This document shows positions 1-14,400 of a DNA stretch of 64,000 nucleotides, one piece after another. This DNA comes from Paragonimus westermani. Its lineage: Eukaryota > Platyhelminthes > Trematoda > Plagiorchiida > Troglotrematidae. The notes under the pieces were generated by a model, which worked only from the letters and a program-made list of their open reading frames with translations, was not told where the DNA came from and made no database searches. The position numbers and the translations under genes are program-made. Numbering within the stretch: the first letter of the stretch is position 1; every line of letters begins with the position of its first letter. Location of the stretch: contig QNGE01003649.1 of the NCBI GenBank assembly GCA_008508345.1, positions 1-64,000 of the forward strand, in the 5' to 3' direction.

Positions 1-2219
1 CGGTCAATAGTCGCACTGACTGAACAATATCTTAAGGCTAAAATGAACTGCACTGGCGTCCCCGGATACGACTGAGACTATCCGGCAAGTGCGCTTCGCT
101 GTGTAGCTTTTTAGTCAGGTATCACCTGAGTGCTCTTTCCCCGGAGTAGTATTCTGAGGGATTACCGGTTTCTTGTTGCCGGTGGTTTAAACGCAGACCT
201 TTAAGGCTCGTTTAGTGAGACAATAACAGCAATTTTCGGCGTGATTCAGCGAAGTAAAATGTGCTTAGCAAGCTTACAAGAGGTATATAACCATCCGCTA
301 GTGATAAGCGTATGTATGATTCGTTGAACTTTGCAAGCACACTTGGTATGCCTAAATGTATTGATCCAATTAAAAGGGTACAATGGACCGAGAGCGAATT
401 GTTGACCAAAGCTGCTGGTAATGATGTTGCAATCACTAAGTAAGTAACTTAACAGCTAGTCAGTTGCATTAACATCAGCTTATTGGAAAGAGAAGATAAA
501 GGTACAAATGAGTAGTAACTGTTGTCGTGTATTAGGCTACCCAATGTGGAGAAATAGGGAAAGAAATCTGAGTGACATTAGGCAACCTCAATTTACTGGA
601 AAAACAAAACCTTTGTATAGAGGATCAACAGAATTTACGAGGTCTATTAATCGTCAGGCGTCCTCGCATTTTGATTGGCCAAATTGTTGCTGTGTCGTTC
701 GACGACCTTGCATCTAGCAACTCGGCTGTTTGAAACAGATGCGCAATTAACAGCAGCTAATTGCTGCTTGTGATTGGTTGGCACCAGTCTGACCATAATT
801 CCGTTTATAGCAGCTTGTTCCAAAAGCTGATTGGCTGAACCTTCTCCAATGAAGAAGCCGTTTCAGTTCAAAATCTACAGTTGTGTCAACCTGTTAACGC
901 ATAATACCATCAACTAAATGGCAAACCAGACGGCTCCTGTCTTGTCTAAACATTCGTCCTTTATTGCCTAGTGAATGGAAGCAATCAGCGCACATTTGTT
1001 ATGCTTCTAAAAAGATGTGAGTAAATTTTGTAAACGGCTAATCCAATGGCTATCAGACAAGTTGTGGTTAGCTACTTCGGCTTGGTGGTTTCACCTCTCT
1101 CAGACTTCACAGGGCTGCAAACCTACGGTTTTTAAGCAGGCCTCCAGGAATTTATCTGTGCAGTGGTTCACTAAACTAAGGATAATACTTAAATTCTACA
1201 CCAGGGATTTCATTGACAGCGAGGGGTTGAATCTATGAAGCCTTATCTTTCGGTTAGCCAGTGTGCGTCGCTTTTCTTATTGAGGTAATGAATCATCAGG
1301 TGACGAAGCAACCGTATGAAGCTCTACTGTACACACGTCACGTTTGATGTCAACTGTTGTCACTACTAAGAAATGTTGCCAGGCTACATATATTTCTTCG
1401 TATCTACACGTCATTATTCTCTGCAAGTACATTGTTTCTGTTCCTTCAGTCTAGCGGTAAACTTTCTGACAAATTCTTCTCATTCTGTGCATAACACTTT
1501 CAATGGTTCTGTGTGAAAAGATTGTGTGAACCGTATCAAACATACCTGAACGAATGAAAGTTTCTTAATTAAGAGCAACCAAAGACTGGATCATACGAAA
1601 TAGTTGCACTCATTCTTAGGTCGGTTCTTCATAAAACTAAACAAAGCATGCTTATAAGGGCAAATCTCTGTCCTTGTCTTTGTGTTCACTGATATTTGCT
1701 TTGCTTGATAGCTTTCGTATTAGTTATTGTAATCCTGTTTTAGTGACAGTCATTTGGAATTAGGTCTCCTCGAGTTAGCACGTCCAGCAGCCATAATGGC
1801 AGAACCAAAATCAAACAGAGATGTTCAGTTCAACCTGATACCATTGATTTAGCAGTTTTAAACCTGACGGTTCGGTTTTTCTCAAAGCGGTCGTTCAGAA
1901 ACGCCTGACAAACAATAAGACTGTCACAGTTTACTCTGAGAGTCCACCAGTAGATCATACACTAGTGGAACGTCGATAACCATTGCAATCCATACAGAAA
2001 TTCAGTGCTGGTTAGAGGTAGTCTTATCGGAACTAAAGTGAACACAGTGGGACACCTCGACGGGTGCAGTTAGTCATTTTTCTCTCCAACGTCGCTTTAA
2101 TAACACTCAGGGCGTAGGTGTCTCACGTGATATGCATCAGGCCTAAGACGTATTCAGTGAATGCAAGACATTGGAACAAGAGTTCGGAACCAGTGACACT
2201 CACTGGAATACACACTCAC
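1..2219 (-). other. Intron downstream of the pore/S6 exon, no exon seen
   Basis: Starting at the GTGAGT donor, this stretch should be the intron before the C-linker exon. I looked on the minus strand for a C-linker (motifs around E-Q-Y-M and L-P) and saw none. Short open frames exist on both strands but show no family resemblance and no paired splice signals. Three GATTGG (inverted CCAAT) hexamers occur at about 674, 773 and 828; I give them no function. Confidence 0.6.
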
Positions 2220-2438
2220 CATTTCGCGGTACTTCCTTTTCGATGCGTCGAATGATTGAATTAAGGCGGCCGCATGACCAACAAATAATGCATAACACGT
2301 TGCTCCGGTCATCATGCTGACAATAGTGATCCATGCCTCGGGAAGACTGCTTGGAGGATATCGACCGTAGCCAATTGAAAGCATATGAGATAAAGCTTTG
2401 AACAAAGCCCAGGTATACTGTTCAAACCAGTGAGCATC
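2220..2438 (-). CDS. HCN: HCN exon encoding the pore helix, GYG filter and S6
   Basis: The acceptor is TTTCAG (AG at 2440-2439) and the donor is GTGAGT at 2219-2214. The exon is 219 nt, phase 0 at both ends, giving 73 residues. It opens [20 protein letters not shown] (pore helix), then SIGYGRYPP (selectivity filter and exit). S6 follows with [20 protein letters not shown] and the post-S6 [13 protein letters not shown] leading into the C-linker. The GATCYA and FVGHA segments are strongly HCN-specific. The residue just before IGYG is Ser (TCA codon), where the HCN proteins I know have Cys. The next exon should encode the C-linker A' helix and was not located in the remaining 2.2 kb. Confidence 0.95.
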
Positions 2439-5400
2439 CTGAAATAATATAGAACACGCTTTGCTGGTTAATTAATTGAGCAGTCAATTTTAATAAAAGA
2501 AATATTCAAGGAGTATGCGTTTAAGTCGCCTGAGCATGACTCGTGTTAATTGCTTTTACGAAGTCTGGCAGGTTATTTCCACAGCCTTGCAAAAACGTTT
2601 TCAGGTGACCTACATTTGGTGACAGCTTATTATTAAACAATACTCGAATTATAGTGTTGTAGAATACTGATCGCTTTTAGGTCAGCCGTAGACTTGACTC
2701 ACTTTTCATATAGCGACCCGTCCGTTTATAGTTAAACACACACCTATACATACATACATACATATATATATATATAGCAACTAATGACAACGGAATGTAA
2801 AATTTGTTTGTTTTTACTAGTCTTAAAAACGCAATAACTTTAGACTAGATTCACCTTCATCATCAAGGTTAAAATGTATCACTAATCAATCGGATTGTGA
2901 ATTTAGCAGAGCCAAACATTCGTTCCCACAGAAATTAAGAAAATGCTTACCTCATTCTTTTTAGAATAAAAGGTCTGAGAGAGTAATTACTGATGTTATT
3001 AGTGTATTGTCGGATACGGTTAATTTTGTGGTCATGTGATTAATTACTTCTCAGTGTTCGAAGGATTTACGCCTTGAATAAAAGCATACTCATCAAGATG
3101 ACCGCTTTGGTAATATATGAACTAGACTGAAACAGACAGAGCAGTAGGCAATTTTGTTTTCGTAGAATTCAAAATCGGAATTTATAGCGAGCTATAACAT
3201 TAACACAATCTGCTGTGTTTTCTGTCCGAAAATTATTCTAAATTGGGTTCATATATGAAGGTGAACATTGTCGTTACAAACCACTAACAGTTGTTCTCCA
3301 CAGACTGGAGTAGTATTTCGGTATTCGCGGAGAAAATTGCTGAAAACCCAGAATTTCATGTTTCCGGTTAGATTTTTATCACTGTTAACTTTCTGTGGAT
3401 AACGGACAACGGTTAGTTTTTAATAGCCTCATTAGTTGAGGTCTTTTCTCAAAAATATTGTCTATTTCAGAATGTGACTATTTCGTTTTTAGAACGACTC
3501 ACCTTGGCCTCATTACTCTGGTTTCTACACGATAAGTTAAATTTGAACTATACATAATAGAATCGTGCCTGTTCACTGTATTTTGCACCCCCTAAACTTT
3601 GACGTCTCATTGGTGACATGTATGCTAGCATACCAATTATTTTTGTGTAAAAGTTTAGAATGATCTGACCCCGCTTATGCAGTGAGAAGCCAAAAAGTTG
3701 GAACGATTCTCAATAAGCTTCTTTCATTCCAGCTATTGAATTTCGTCTTTTCTTTGTGAAAAAAAACGAATGCTCTATAATTGCTCTCACTAAAACCAGT
3801 CAAACTGATTTACATAATCTAATTAGTCTGGAGTGGTAGTATTAAATGATCAAATTAATGAACGATTATTAATTCCACACTGTCGATGCTGGTCTGATCT
3901 GAGGAAGTCGGTTTTGACTTTGTTGTTTTGATGAGCACTTTGGATCGTTTCCACAGTTTACAGCTCTGCATGTAAAGATTTCTAAAGTTAGACAGCTGTG
4001 ATAGCTCGTCGTCGTAGGCATCTTATTGACAAAACGCAAACGGAAGTTTTCTGTAGATAAGTTGGGTGGACTAAAACCGGTTTAACAAAACCGCCAGGAA
4101 ATAACGGCAAATTTGGCATGATTATGCAAAGTTCATGGCACATACGAGCATACATTGGCGGACATTTTGCCGTGCCCGAAGACAGAATTATAAGTTGAAC
4201 CCTTTTTAAAACTTCGCTTCAAGTAGACGGGGATAGCCACTGGAGGGCGCAACTCGGAAGTCAGGACTGATTAGGCTGAAATGTCAAAGTTTCTATCAGA
4301 TCGGCACATACTTGAATGTCAGCTGAAGATTCCTTCCTAACACATTTCTGAAGATCATCTGAGATCCATGTCTGTCCGTGGTTCTGTATGTTCTACCCTT
4401 TCTGCTACCTTGGCGTGGTGGTCAGGCTTGCGTGCTGTTTTGATCCGGAGGGCTGTGCTGACTGTGACTTCGGTCCTTGCGGGTTCAACCTTGTCAGATT
4501 GGCCGATGGGGAGCAGCCAGACAAAAAGCAGATGCGAGTGTCTGTGGACTTCTATCCATTCTCTCCCCGGCTTTGTTGGTGCATTGTATGATGAATGTTC
4601 TGCCTGGCTTTTCACAGTTTGTCGAGATATTTGCTTCTCATCCGAATCTTCTTTAGGTTGCACTAACCTGCAATCCTATACTGCAACGCTTCTTGTATTA
4701 CGCTTCAATAATCTTTCTTCCTAGTTTAGATCTCGTCATTGCAGCCTCTCTCTGTTTAGTTTCCGAGAGATAGGGGTTTCCCTTTCCGTATTAGCCAATC
4801 AAGTGGCTAGCCAGCATTGGCCGGCTGGACACAAAAGCCCCACTGGCACACCTCCCAGTCTTATTCCTTCGGGTTTACACTGGATATGTGGTGTGTTGGT
4901 GGAACTGCAATTGGTGCAGCGCAAGCCAGTTGCAGTGATGGATAAGCGCAGGCGTCCTTTGGCTTCGGTCACTGTGACAGGCTAATCCGAATCGGATGCC
5001 GCCAACCATGTTCTACAGGACACCCAATTACTCACTGTTTGGTCAGATGTATTTTGTCGGATGTGTCGGCAAACGTTTGCAATAGTTTGACGTATTTTAT
5101 TTCGGCAAGGCACCTTGTCTGTTCCTTTTTTTCTGCTATACGCAAGAAAGTTTTCTTTCCAAAAGGGAGCGGCGGAACAAAGTTTACCTTCAGACAGCAC
5201 AGAAACAAGTAGTCCAAGGAAATCTCCGAACCTCTGCAGATCCAAAGCACTGTGCTTAACACATTTGTAGAGTAGCGTACGCTGTCTTAATCACTGTTTG
5301 GCTATTTAGTCCACAATTTTGTACTGGGTATTCACGACCTGTGTTGTTTGCCTTCCCCTTGTTTGAAACTATCGTGAGACGTCTCTTTTGGGAAGTTGAT

Positions 5401-8400
5401 ATTTTCAACTGTCTCCAATTTGTGAAAAATACGCAGTCACTGATCACATATGGGTGAGCACTGTGAACTTGCGTTAATTTGGAGCTGTTTTACTTGCTGA
5501 GGATTACAAAGGTAAATGAATCAGATATTTTTGTATTCAGACAAGTAGATGTTTATACAAAACAACATCATAGACCGTCGATGGATAGGTGCATTGGTTG
5601 GGTTAAAAGATATAACTTAGTGAACAAAAGATGTGTTGTGATCACGAGTTGCGCATGTTTTAGTAACTGTGTTGATTTTTCCGTTTTCTTCCTACAAAAA
5701 TGACGTACACACACTTTCGTTTGGTTCGTGGTTGTTGATTACCGCAACATTTTTCACATTACACATCATTTAAACATTTTCTGTGATTAAATTCGATTAT
5801 CCGTCACACTGATCATAAAGCTACTGCAGTTTCTTTATCCTTGATATTTACGAAAAATGTCAACTGAACGACATTTTGTGAAAATATCTTCTACTAAGAT
5901 AGTAGTTACTACTGATAGTTGAAGTAGAGCAGTTTGGGAAGACCTTCAGCTTTTCGCGAATTGAAGCTTCGTCCAAATTTACACATTCTTAGGATGAAAG
6001 TAGCCAATTCCGAAAGCCACCAACCTCTTACCTGCAGGTGTGATTTCGAGACCCAGCTTTGTACTGGAAAGTCCATGAGCATGGGAACCAAGAATTGTAA
6101 GCAGGCATTCCAGTGTCCAAGCAGAAGCATAATTAGGACCAGGTTGCAAATCCCCATAAATTTGTTGGCTATGTTGACCACCTGTTTCAAGGGGTTGAGG
6201 TTAAAAATTAGAGAGGAAGCTTGAGGAACTGCTATTCATGATTTTATTCATGTGATTTGGGTAGGCATGTGTATAACATCAACCACTATTGCTGCTCAAC
6301 TTTACGGACTGTCTAGATTACAATCTTACATGTTCGAACTCACGAGAGGAGACAAAATATATGTAAATAAGTTAATGTGGCCTATCCGTCTGGGATCACG
6401 AAGGGTGAATATATCAGGTTTCAACTAACGAGTATGGGAGAAAGATTTTATCTGAAACTATGGTTGTTGTAACGGATGAAGTTACAAAACATGGCCTTCT
6501 CAGCCTTAAGACGGAGACTGCAAGTTGTTAGTTATTACGTCCAAGTGTAGAAGCTCGTGTTTCACCGATCTTAGCGTTTTCCCAGTAAATTCATCTTTAA
6601 TTTAGGTCGTTCTAATCGCTAGTGTATGTTCTACTTATCGTGTGCTTGCAGTGTTTCACTGATGATAGCTATCTAAGCTAAGACGCTACCGATTCAGATG
6701 CCGCAACCAAATGATCCACTGGCAAATTAGTTATCGATCACTGGCAATGTCATCTGTACTAGGAACAAAACTGACAAACCTTCAATAACAGTGACGATTT
6801 TTGGGTCATTTATTTACTGTTTGGATACAAAGAACCATTTGCCAACGGTGACTGTCTTGATTTGTGATGTATGCAGTTAGCGAGTCAAAAGTTACGTTAT
6901 TCTATTATATGGTATTTCTCCTGCAATTAGATGAGAAGTCCTTGGATACAGTTATAAAGTATGCCTACACATTAACTCGCAAAACCCTATTCATGTAGTT
7001 GCGAGCTTCATCATTTTGTTGAGGCATGTCATATTAATTACTCAAAATGCAACCTTGACTTCCAAGTGCCCGTTCATACAATTGGTTCTATTATAGGACA
7101 AAGTCAACAACACTTCTGTGGAAGACCACACGAGGTGGTTGAAACGTAGAGCTCGTAACGTTGTGTTATTCGCAATCTGTTTACCAAGAGTCAAGTCAAG
7201 TCGGGAAGTATGCGATTTGGCCCTGTTGCAAGAAATTCGGAGAGCTACAAAGTTTTAATCCATTTTCGTTTGAAGTGCAGCTCGAGGTTCGTTGGAACAA
7301 GCGGTTAACATATGTTATTAACGAACGATGTTATTATTTTATAATGAAAAGTTACTAAAATAAATACAAGGTGACCAGGTTCCGACAATTTAACTAGTCA
7401 TATAATGCTTTATCAGTATTAATTTACTACTAGTAAACAACAATCCCCTCGAGGTTACGTAAATGTTTTAACTCCGTTTTGATTGAACTAGAGCAACTGT
7501 AACCACTTTTGGATTAGCAGGTACGCAAACTTTGTACCGTATTCATTTTTGTCTCATAAGCTTAGTATCAGAGAACCACAGAATGGCATTTTCGACCGGC
7601 CACTTGTCGTGATCACAAACACAAACCGTAAGGCCAAACTTCAAAAGTGATGAATCTTGAGGTCCCTAGAATAGTCTGGATTAAAGGAAAACTGCAGATA
7701 GCAGTTATTTCGACTGAAAATCGAAACCAGTGACGCACAGGCTTTAGAGGTATATTCATCCACAAATCCACTTGTATGAAAATAGATTCGTTGTTTTAAG
7801 TATGCAAAAAGGTGAATGCTTGCCAGCTGTTCTTTTGCTCAAAAGCTATTTAAGCCGTTATTATTCGCTCCGCGATCACAGAGAAACAGACCGATGTGAA
7901 CAATACGGCGTATATGGGAAGTCACGAAGGATTAATATTACACTGAATAGTCACCAGAACAAGACTTTATGCAATCAAGAACAGACTGATATCATTTTAT
8001 CCCAAGGAAACCTTGCATACGATGAGGCTTTCAGCTGGTGGAATTGATAGGAAAATAGGATTATTAACAGCATCTTTTAGGCAGTCAAACTTCAACATTT
8101 TATGGTTAGCAGATAAAAAACGCTTGCATCATACAGTATGTCAGAATCTAGTGTGCAGCAGTAGGATTCGTCTATGTGTAGTTAGAACATATAACCTCCA
8201 TTCAATCGGACTTGGAGATTGACTAGATTGGCGTTAGTCATACGTCTCTACCATTTAACGTATTGCACCCTGGTCACATATTCTCGTTGTACGTGTTGTG
8301 CTTGTGGACTAGTCTAGGAATGCACGTAATTAGATCCCCAAATTGGCCCTCACCAACTGCTGGCCCGGATTCAGAGGATGTCGAGTGTGACTGTCATTGT

Positions 8401-11400
8401 AATTGTTTTCATCGTCTCTCTCGTTTGAATCATAAAAAATTTACTTCGGAAGTTCGGAATTTCACAAAACGTGAAGAAGGGCTCGAATCACAAGATGTAG
8501 TTTGCTTATTAGATCCAAAAACGCGTCCTTATAAATTATTCAGCTTCGTACGCGTACTTTGTTTTCCGTGTTATACCCGTTCCAACCTCTTGGTTTTCAC
8601 ATAGTATGTTCCCGACTTTTCGCATCAGTGAACTCACAGAGTTTAAAAAAATGCAATCTAGTTTACTCAAAATATCAAATTTGGTTCCTGTACGTATTAT
8701 TTTAACAGAGTTGGATAACTACCATATTTTTAGGTTTTGACCAACTTGTACTCCGAAACACCAGCACCTGTGATTAGAAAACGGCTTATATCTGTAATTA
8801 ATTAGGGCAAATTACGGGGGAAACTCACTTGAATTTGACGAGGAGTACTGGCCGCCCTTGAAAGTGTTAATTGAAACCAGGAATTCTAAGAAGTTTAGTC
8901 ACCCTGAATTTAACTTGTATTCTTGCAGTGTTTACTAAATATATGTACTATTGCAATATGTATTTTTGAGCAGTGAAAATATTTTTCATTTTGATTATGA
9001 AAGATAACTGAGAAAATGCAGTGCACGTCACCAATAAAACTAAAGTGCTTTGTTTCCCAACTCCGTGTTCATAGAATGCTCCAATTAGACTTTGAGACAA
9101 AAGTTGTTCTATTTATCTGTTTTGCTTCCGCAACATTTCGAATCTCTAACTGGACTAATATCCAGTCATTTTGTTTCCAAATATTCTTTTGGATAAAGAC
9201 CAATATAATGTGAAAACTTTCTTATCTTTCATAATTGTTCAAATGTATTTTTAAGAAATTCTGTCATCGAAAAACAACTGAACGACTTGGGATTATTTTG
9301 GTTGTAAACTCCGTCTGTGTGCTGCTCCTACAGCCAGCTCTTAACTTCACAGAGCTTGTCGTTGTTTGCGTACACACACTTGGCACGGAAGTTTGTAAAA
9401 ATATATATTAGTGTAGTATGGTGGGTCAACTGATTGGGGCACTTATCAACGTATTTAATAAAAACATTTTAATTGACGGAAATGCAGGAAAGTGGTATCA
9501 TTTTGATTTGCTTGAGTAATAGTTTAGAGTTCTAGCTTTTGTTTAAGACATTTGCATTTTCTGTCGTTTGTCTGGGACAATTATCTTCACTTGTTACTAC
9601 CAGCCCCTTGCAACGATTGGTTCTGGTAGCTAGTGTCAGTATCGTTTGTTTGTTTGCCAAGCTCACGTGCACCATAAACGTGTTCGCTGTTAGATCTTAT
9701 TAACCCGCTCACAAATAGCGTTTTTTCTTTGTTTAATGTTATTAACAAAACTGACATTTATATGACTTTCAGAAAATTCCACTTGGGGTTACGATCACAG
9801 TGCAAGTATCACAAACAGTATCACAACAATGAAATCGGCAGACAGCTTAGTTTTGGGCTGTGATTAGCGTGAACTCAGATTTGGCGATTTGTCAGCATGA
9901 GCTGATAAATGGAGTTTTCAAAATTCAGAATATATATTGTATCCATTAGCTGCGGAATAATCTATCGTCAGTTATAATTTCAATCTTCTGAACTCACAAA
10001 CTGACATATCTTTGGAGATTCTGAATTCAGTGCTCACCACTTCAGGTTCGAAAATGTGATTGATATCATTATTTTCGCCTCATGAGACCATGAGTAAATG
10101 CCATCTTGCGCCAATTTCATTGTGAAAGCATGGTGAGAACTCATGAAACGGAGAAAATATTCCTCGTTTTAGATCCCATTCGTTTGATGACGGTTTTATT
10201 TGTGCGACATTTACTACATGAACCCTTCGTGTTATGGTGACTTCTACCCATTGCAACCTTCGTCATTTCTCTCACTGGGAATAAAGCTGTTTTTTTATTG
10301 ACAAAAATTCATAACAGAGCAGCTGCGATGTTGCAATCAAGAAGCACCATGTGCCAGTCATTAGAGCTGTTCGTCGAGCCATACTTCTGTCTTTTCATCA
10401 CTTTACCAGCAACATTTCATGGATTTGTCTTTAACGGTCGACCGACCAAGACTTCCGTCAAAAGTTCTTACTGACTCTAGTTCTGGGTGACATTCTTCGT
10501 GCTAGCAATGAAGGAAACTTTTCATTGAGAAGCCACAATCGGTCTGTGCCTGACCGCGACTCCAATATTTTCGTCATTTAGTGCTAGGTATACACGGTGC
10601 TAACTAGATTCTGTCAAAATCCCAAGTTCTGTAGGTAATAACATGGGTGTGCATAGTGACAACCCACAAACATAAAGCGAGTCTTATTTGGACTACAAAC
10701 AAACACATTTTAACATCCTCCAGTATGTTCAAGTCTTCTTAGACAGTGTACTTGTGTCTAAGTAGGTCAGCCCAAGCATCTATTGCGTGTCGCACACATG
10801 GGCCTGGTAGCCACGTTCCAGCAAATTGACTGTTCTTTTGAGATAGGTTAGTTCAAACAGAGTTCCGTTGTTTGTCACGAAAACAAAAGATATCTCCTAG
10901 CCAGTCGTTTCTGGAACATACAACCTGGAGATCACTTAGGTAAAACTGACGCCTACAATAGGTTAGGATGACGCCCCTCGGAGCCTGGCTTTTCTTTTGC
11001 TAGTTAGAGTAAACTAGTGCTATTTAGCACAGTGCTGAATAAGGGAAGTTAGTCTTAACTGAATTTCAAAATACAGTAAATCTGCGTTCATAGAAATTAT
11101 TAGAGTTCATTGGCTATTCCGATACACAAGTCTTATATTTGAAAATAATTGAAGCGATTGATCCGAACAAGCGTGACTAAAATGTATTCATCAGATGTTG
11201 GAATCGAAATCAAGTTTTGTACTGAAACGTAATAAAACAAGGTTGGATAGCAATCTCCCAGAAACCCCCCCTTAATTTCACGCCCACCTCATTTACTTAT
11301 CTACGTGAAAATGGTAGCAACGTGAAAGTGAACAAGAGACTGAGAAAACATGGGACTTAAAGTTCCCCTCAGCTATCTAAAAAGTACATACCCTAACGTC

Positions 11401-14400
11401 AACTGAGCAGCCGGGATCTGTCATTGGCTATGAGACTTAACACGTGGTTCACAAGGAAGTTATCTAAGGGGAATCGGATGAATAATCTTCACGACTCCCT
11501 GTGTATTAGAAAAGGTTGTCAGTGAATCTGCTTTTTTGCAAACTTTGATGGTCATTGAAATGGTATTTCACGTGGTTTGTTGTTTTTTGTTCGCACGTAA
11601 CGTATCGCTCAATTCTGGTTAATTTTGGTCTTGACAATATTGTCGAAAACGCGACCGGTTGGGTGACATTTTGTTGGAAGCGAACTGCATCTAGACTGCT
11701 TAAAATTAAAATACGTTGATAAGTGTGTATGATTATTTGGAATGTATAGTCTCCAGTTACCACGTGAGGGGAGTACACATTTCCTTTTCAGAATTCTGCA
11801 CTGATCGTTACCAGGTTATTGTGTTTGTGGTGGAATCAGTCGCATGTATTTTGGTTCAATTGTTTATTTGCAACAAGAAATGGATCTAAGGAGAACAGAT
11901 TGCAGATTAATTGGAAAACACATTCCCAACTCGTTGTTTCACAGATCAGTAGTGCACAAACAAAGTTTGTACGTAACCTTTCTGACTTTTCGAAATGTAG
12001 CATGCTCAAGGCCGGTAGAGTTTCATTACTCACACATTCATCATTAAGAATGACTAAGGCTAATGCCAGGATTAGAATCAGAATATTCCTGGCTGTAAAT
12101 TACGCATCATTTCTCAAACGAATTACTTATTAGTTGCGAAGACGAATTAGATTTGTCACGTTCCTTTGTTGTCGGCTGGTCCGTCAGTGGACCAAACTGG
12201 AGCGTTACTATTTTGTGAAATGTTTGTGTGTACGATTTCCGATTTACCTGTTTTTAACCGGTTGGCCGGACGGAGTTGTTTACTGGAAGTTGACAGTTTC
12301 ACATACAAGATTTTTATTAACAAGAGTGAACAAGAAAGATGGTGAGATTCGTGGTCTTACCTCCTCCCATTGCGTTATGTAACGCACGAGCCGAGATAGT
12401 CGAAGCAAGCGAAGTAGGCTCAACAGTTTGGCCAACCGAAGTATGCGTAATGCACGACCTGGTAAAAAGTGCAGAAATTGAACAAAATGATCAGGACGCA
12501 TATGTGGATGGTCCCCGACTTGGGAATGACCGTTTAGGTCTACTGAATGATCATTCGTAGATGATAGGCTTCTAGTTAATTAACATTTCATAGACAGTTC
12601 GGAAATTCCTCAGTGAAGAGTCGTACTATGAATCGAGTGTAAGGTTTTTGCGCAGTCATCCAGTCACGCCGAACAAACATGGCAAACAATCTTTGGGTAA
12701 CCAGTCGCAGTTAAATTGTTAACCACTAAGTCTTCACTCGAAGTGTTTAAACAATGTCAGCATCACAGACAATTTCATTTGTTTCGTCCTCTAGATTTGT
12801 CTTCGTACTGAAATTACGGAAAATTATTTGATGAACATCTTAATTGGTGGTGGGTTGAGGGGAATTTCGACTGAAGCTGCCATCCGTCGTAAGTGCAGTT
12901 CAAGAAGAGAACAAATATTCCCTAGTACTGAGTAGTATTCAATTTGTTGGTCAAACATTTCAACGATTTCTGCGAATTCGACCCCAAGAGAAGCTCCAGC
13001 CAAAGGTCATCCGCTACAAATGTTAGAACATCTACTGCGCCTACCTTCAAGGTGATCGTGTGGTTGGGCATTCGCGTGTGATAACCTTGTCTTGTCCAAG
13101 GTATGGTCGATGTCTTAGTGCTCAACACAGTTGCCTTATGGAACCAAATATCAGAATTCAAACTCCCGCCGCGGTAAAAATGTGCACTAGTAACAAGTTC
13201 TACCGGGAGTGAATCCCTTGTCCAGTACCTCTCGTTTATAAAACTAACTGAAAACCCTGTCTCTATTCAAAAGATGTGGTGGATTATTAAAGAAATCTGG
13301 CTCGCCTAAATAGTGAGCAGAAGAGGTGGTCTCATATTTAACAAGTGACATCATTTAAAGTAGGGAAATTTATCGTGAATTTTTGTGGAATTGTGGAAGA
13401 CTGAGCAAACCCGATTATTCACAATATTAACATGACGAGGTCACAACCTAATATGTAAAATTTACGATTACAACTATTCTTTTACTCTCGGTTCCAAGAC
13501 AAGTAAACGAAAATTTGTACACTAGCTAACGATGCATATACCATGATTATGAATTAGCATCACAGCTGATATGGTAAAACTAAACCACTACATATGCTTA
13601 CCCTAATTAATTGAAGAACCTACAACCTATAGTTTTCTAATGGGCTTGCAGTTGGAGCTCTCGTTGCGGTTAGGTTTGATGTTGACTAGTTTTATTGCTG
13701 TGCCAGGTGGTTGAGAAACATGGTGGAGATTCGACAAAGAGATGTATATCAAGCTAGTAAGTATTGTTACTATACATCATGGGGCACGGAAGAGTTCCGA
13801 AAAAATCAGTAGCCTATACTGTCCAGCTAGTTCAAAAAGGTCAGCGTGATAAGTTACTGAATTATCATCTTAATACTCTGAGTTTTCGAGCGCAGTTTAC
13901 GACAGAACGAAACAATACCGCTTCCAAGACCAGGACGCTACATACGAGAGTCCCCAAGACAGGCTGTTTGTGCGAAACTTCCTGACCATCATATTAGTTC
14001 AATTATGGTTCAGTTAACGAACTGGACAAGGCTTCGAACAGTTTCGCCGTGGTCCAAACTTAGTTAAATTTGAGAATACATTTGTTATGTAAAACCCATA
14101 TCTGCCATTCGGATGGAAATGATTTCCTAGCAAAAATGTGTGTACGTGTTTATTTTGGCCGATTTCGTTTGGTCTATTAGTGACTGTCATTTAGGTTAGT
14201 TATGCTGACAGTTATTCTTTCCTTAACAAAATGACTAGAGGGGAACTAACAGAATCCAGACGGCAATGACAAATCAAGGATGTTTCATCGTTGAGTTTTG
14301 TTCATCGATGTTCATAATGATCCATTTGCCTGTCAATTAGCCATGTAATGGAGTATTTACACTACTATCATTCTGCAATCTTGTCTGATTCCATCAAACT

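Larger units (their letters stand above)
2439..6031 (-). other. HCN intron between the S5 exon and the pore exon (3.6 kb)
   Basis: It is bounded by a GTAAGA donor and a TTTCAG acceptor. It contains a TACA/TA microsatellite at 2746-2776 and a segment at about 4340-5000 that is visibly richer in G+C than its surroundings, with overlapping open frames on both strands. The rest is AT-rich with no recognisable gene. Confidence 0.8.

Noticed and set aside
670..835. Three GATTGG (inverted CCAAT) boxes as a promoter
   Set aside because: The site lies in what should be an HCN intron near its 3' side, with no first exon nearby. Three hexamers in 160 bp can occur by chance.
4368..4724. A 118-codon plus-strand frame and a 102-codon minus-strand frame as genes
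   Set aside because: They overlap on opposite strands in a G+C-rich patch with no domain, splice partners or recognisable homology.
6182..6210. Extending the S5 exon upstream to supply the missing linker residues
   Set aside because: The frame is open for a few codons, but the sequence is the polypyrimidine tract of a strong acceptor, and no AG lies at a position that keeps phase 0.
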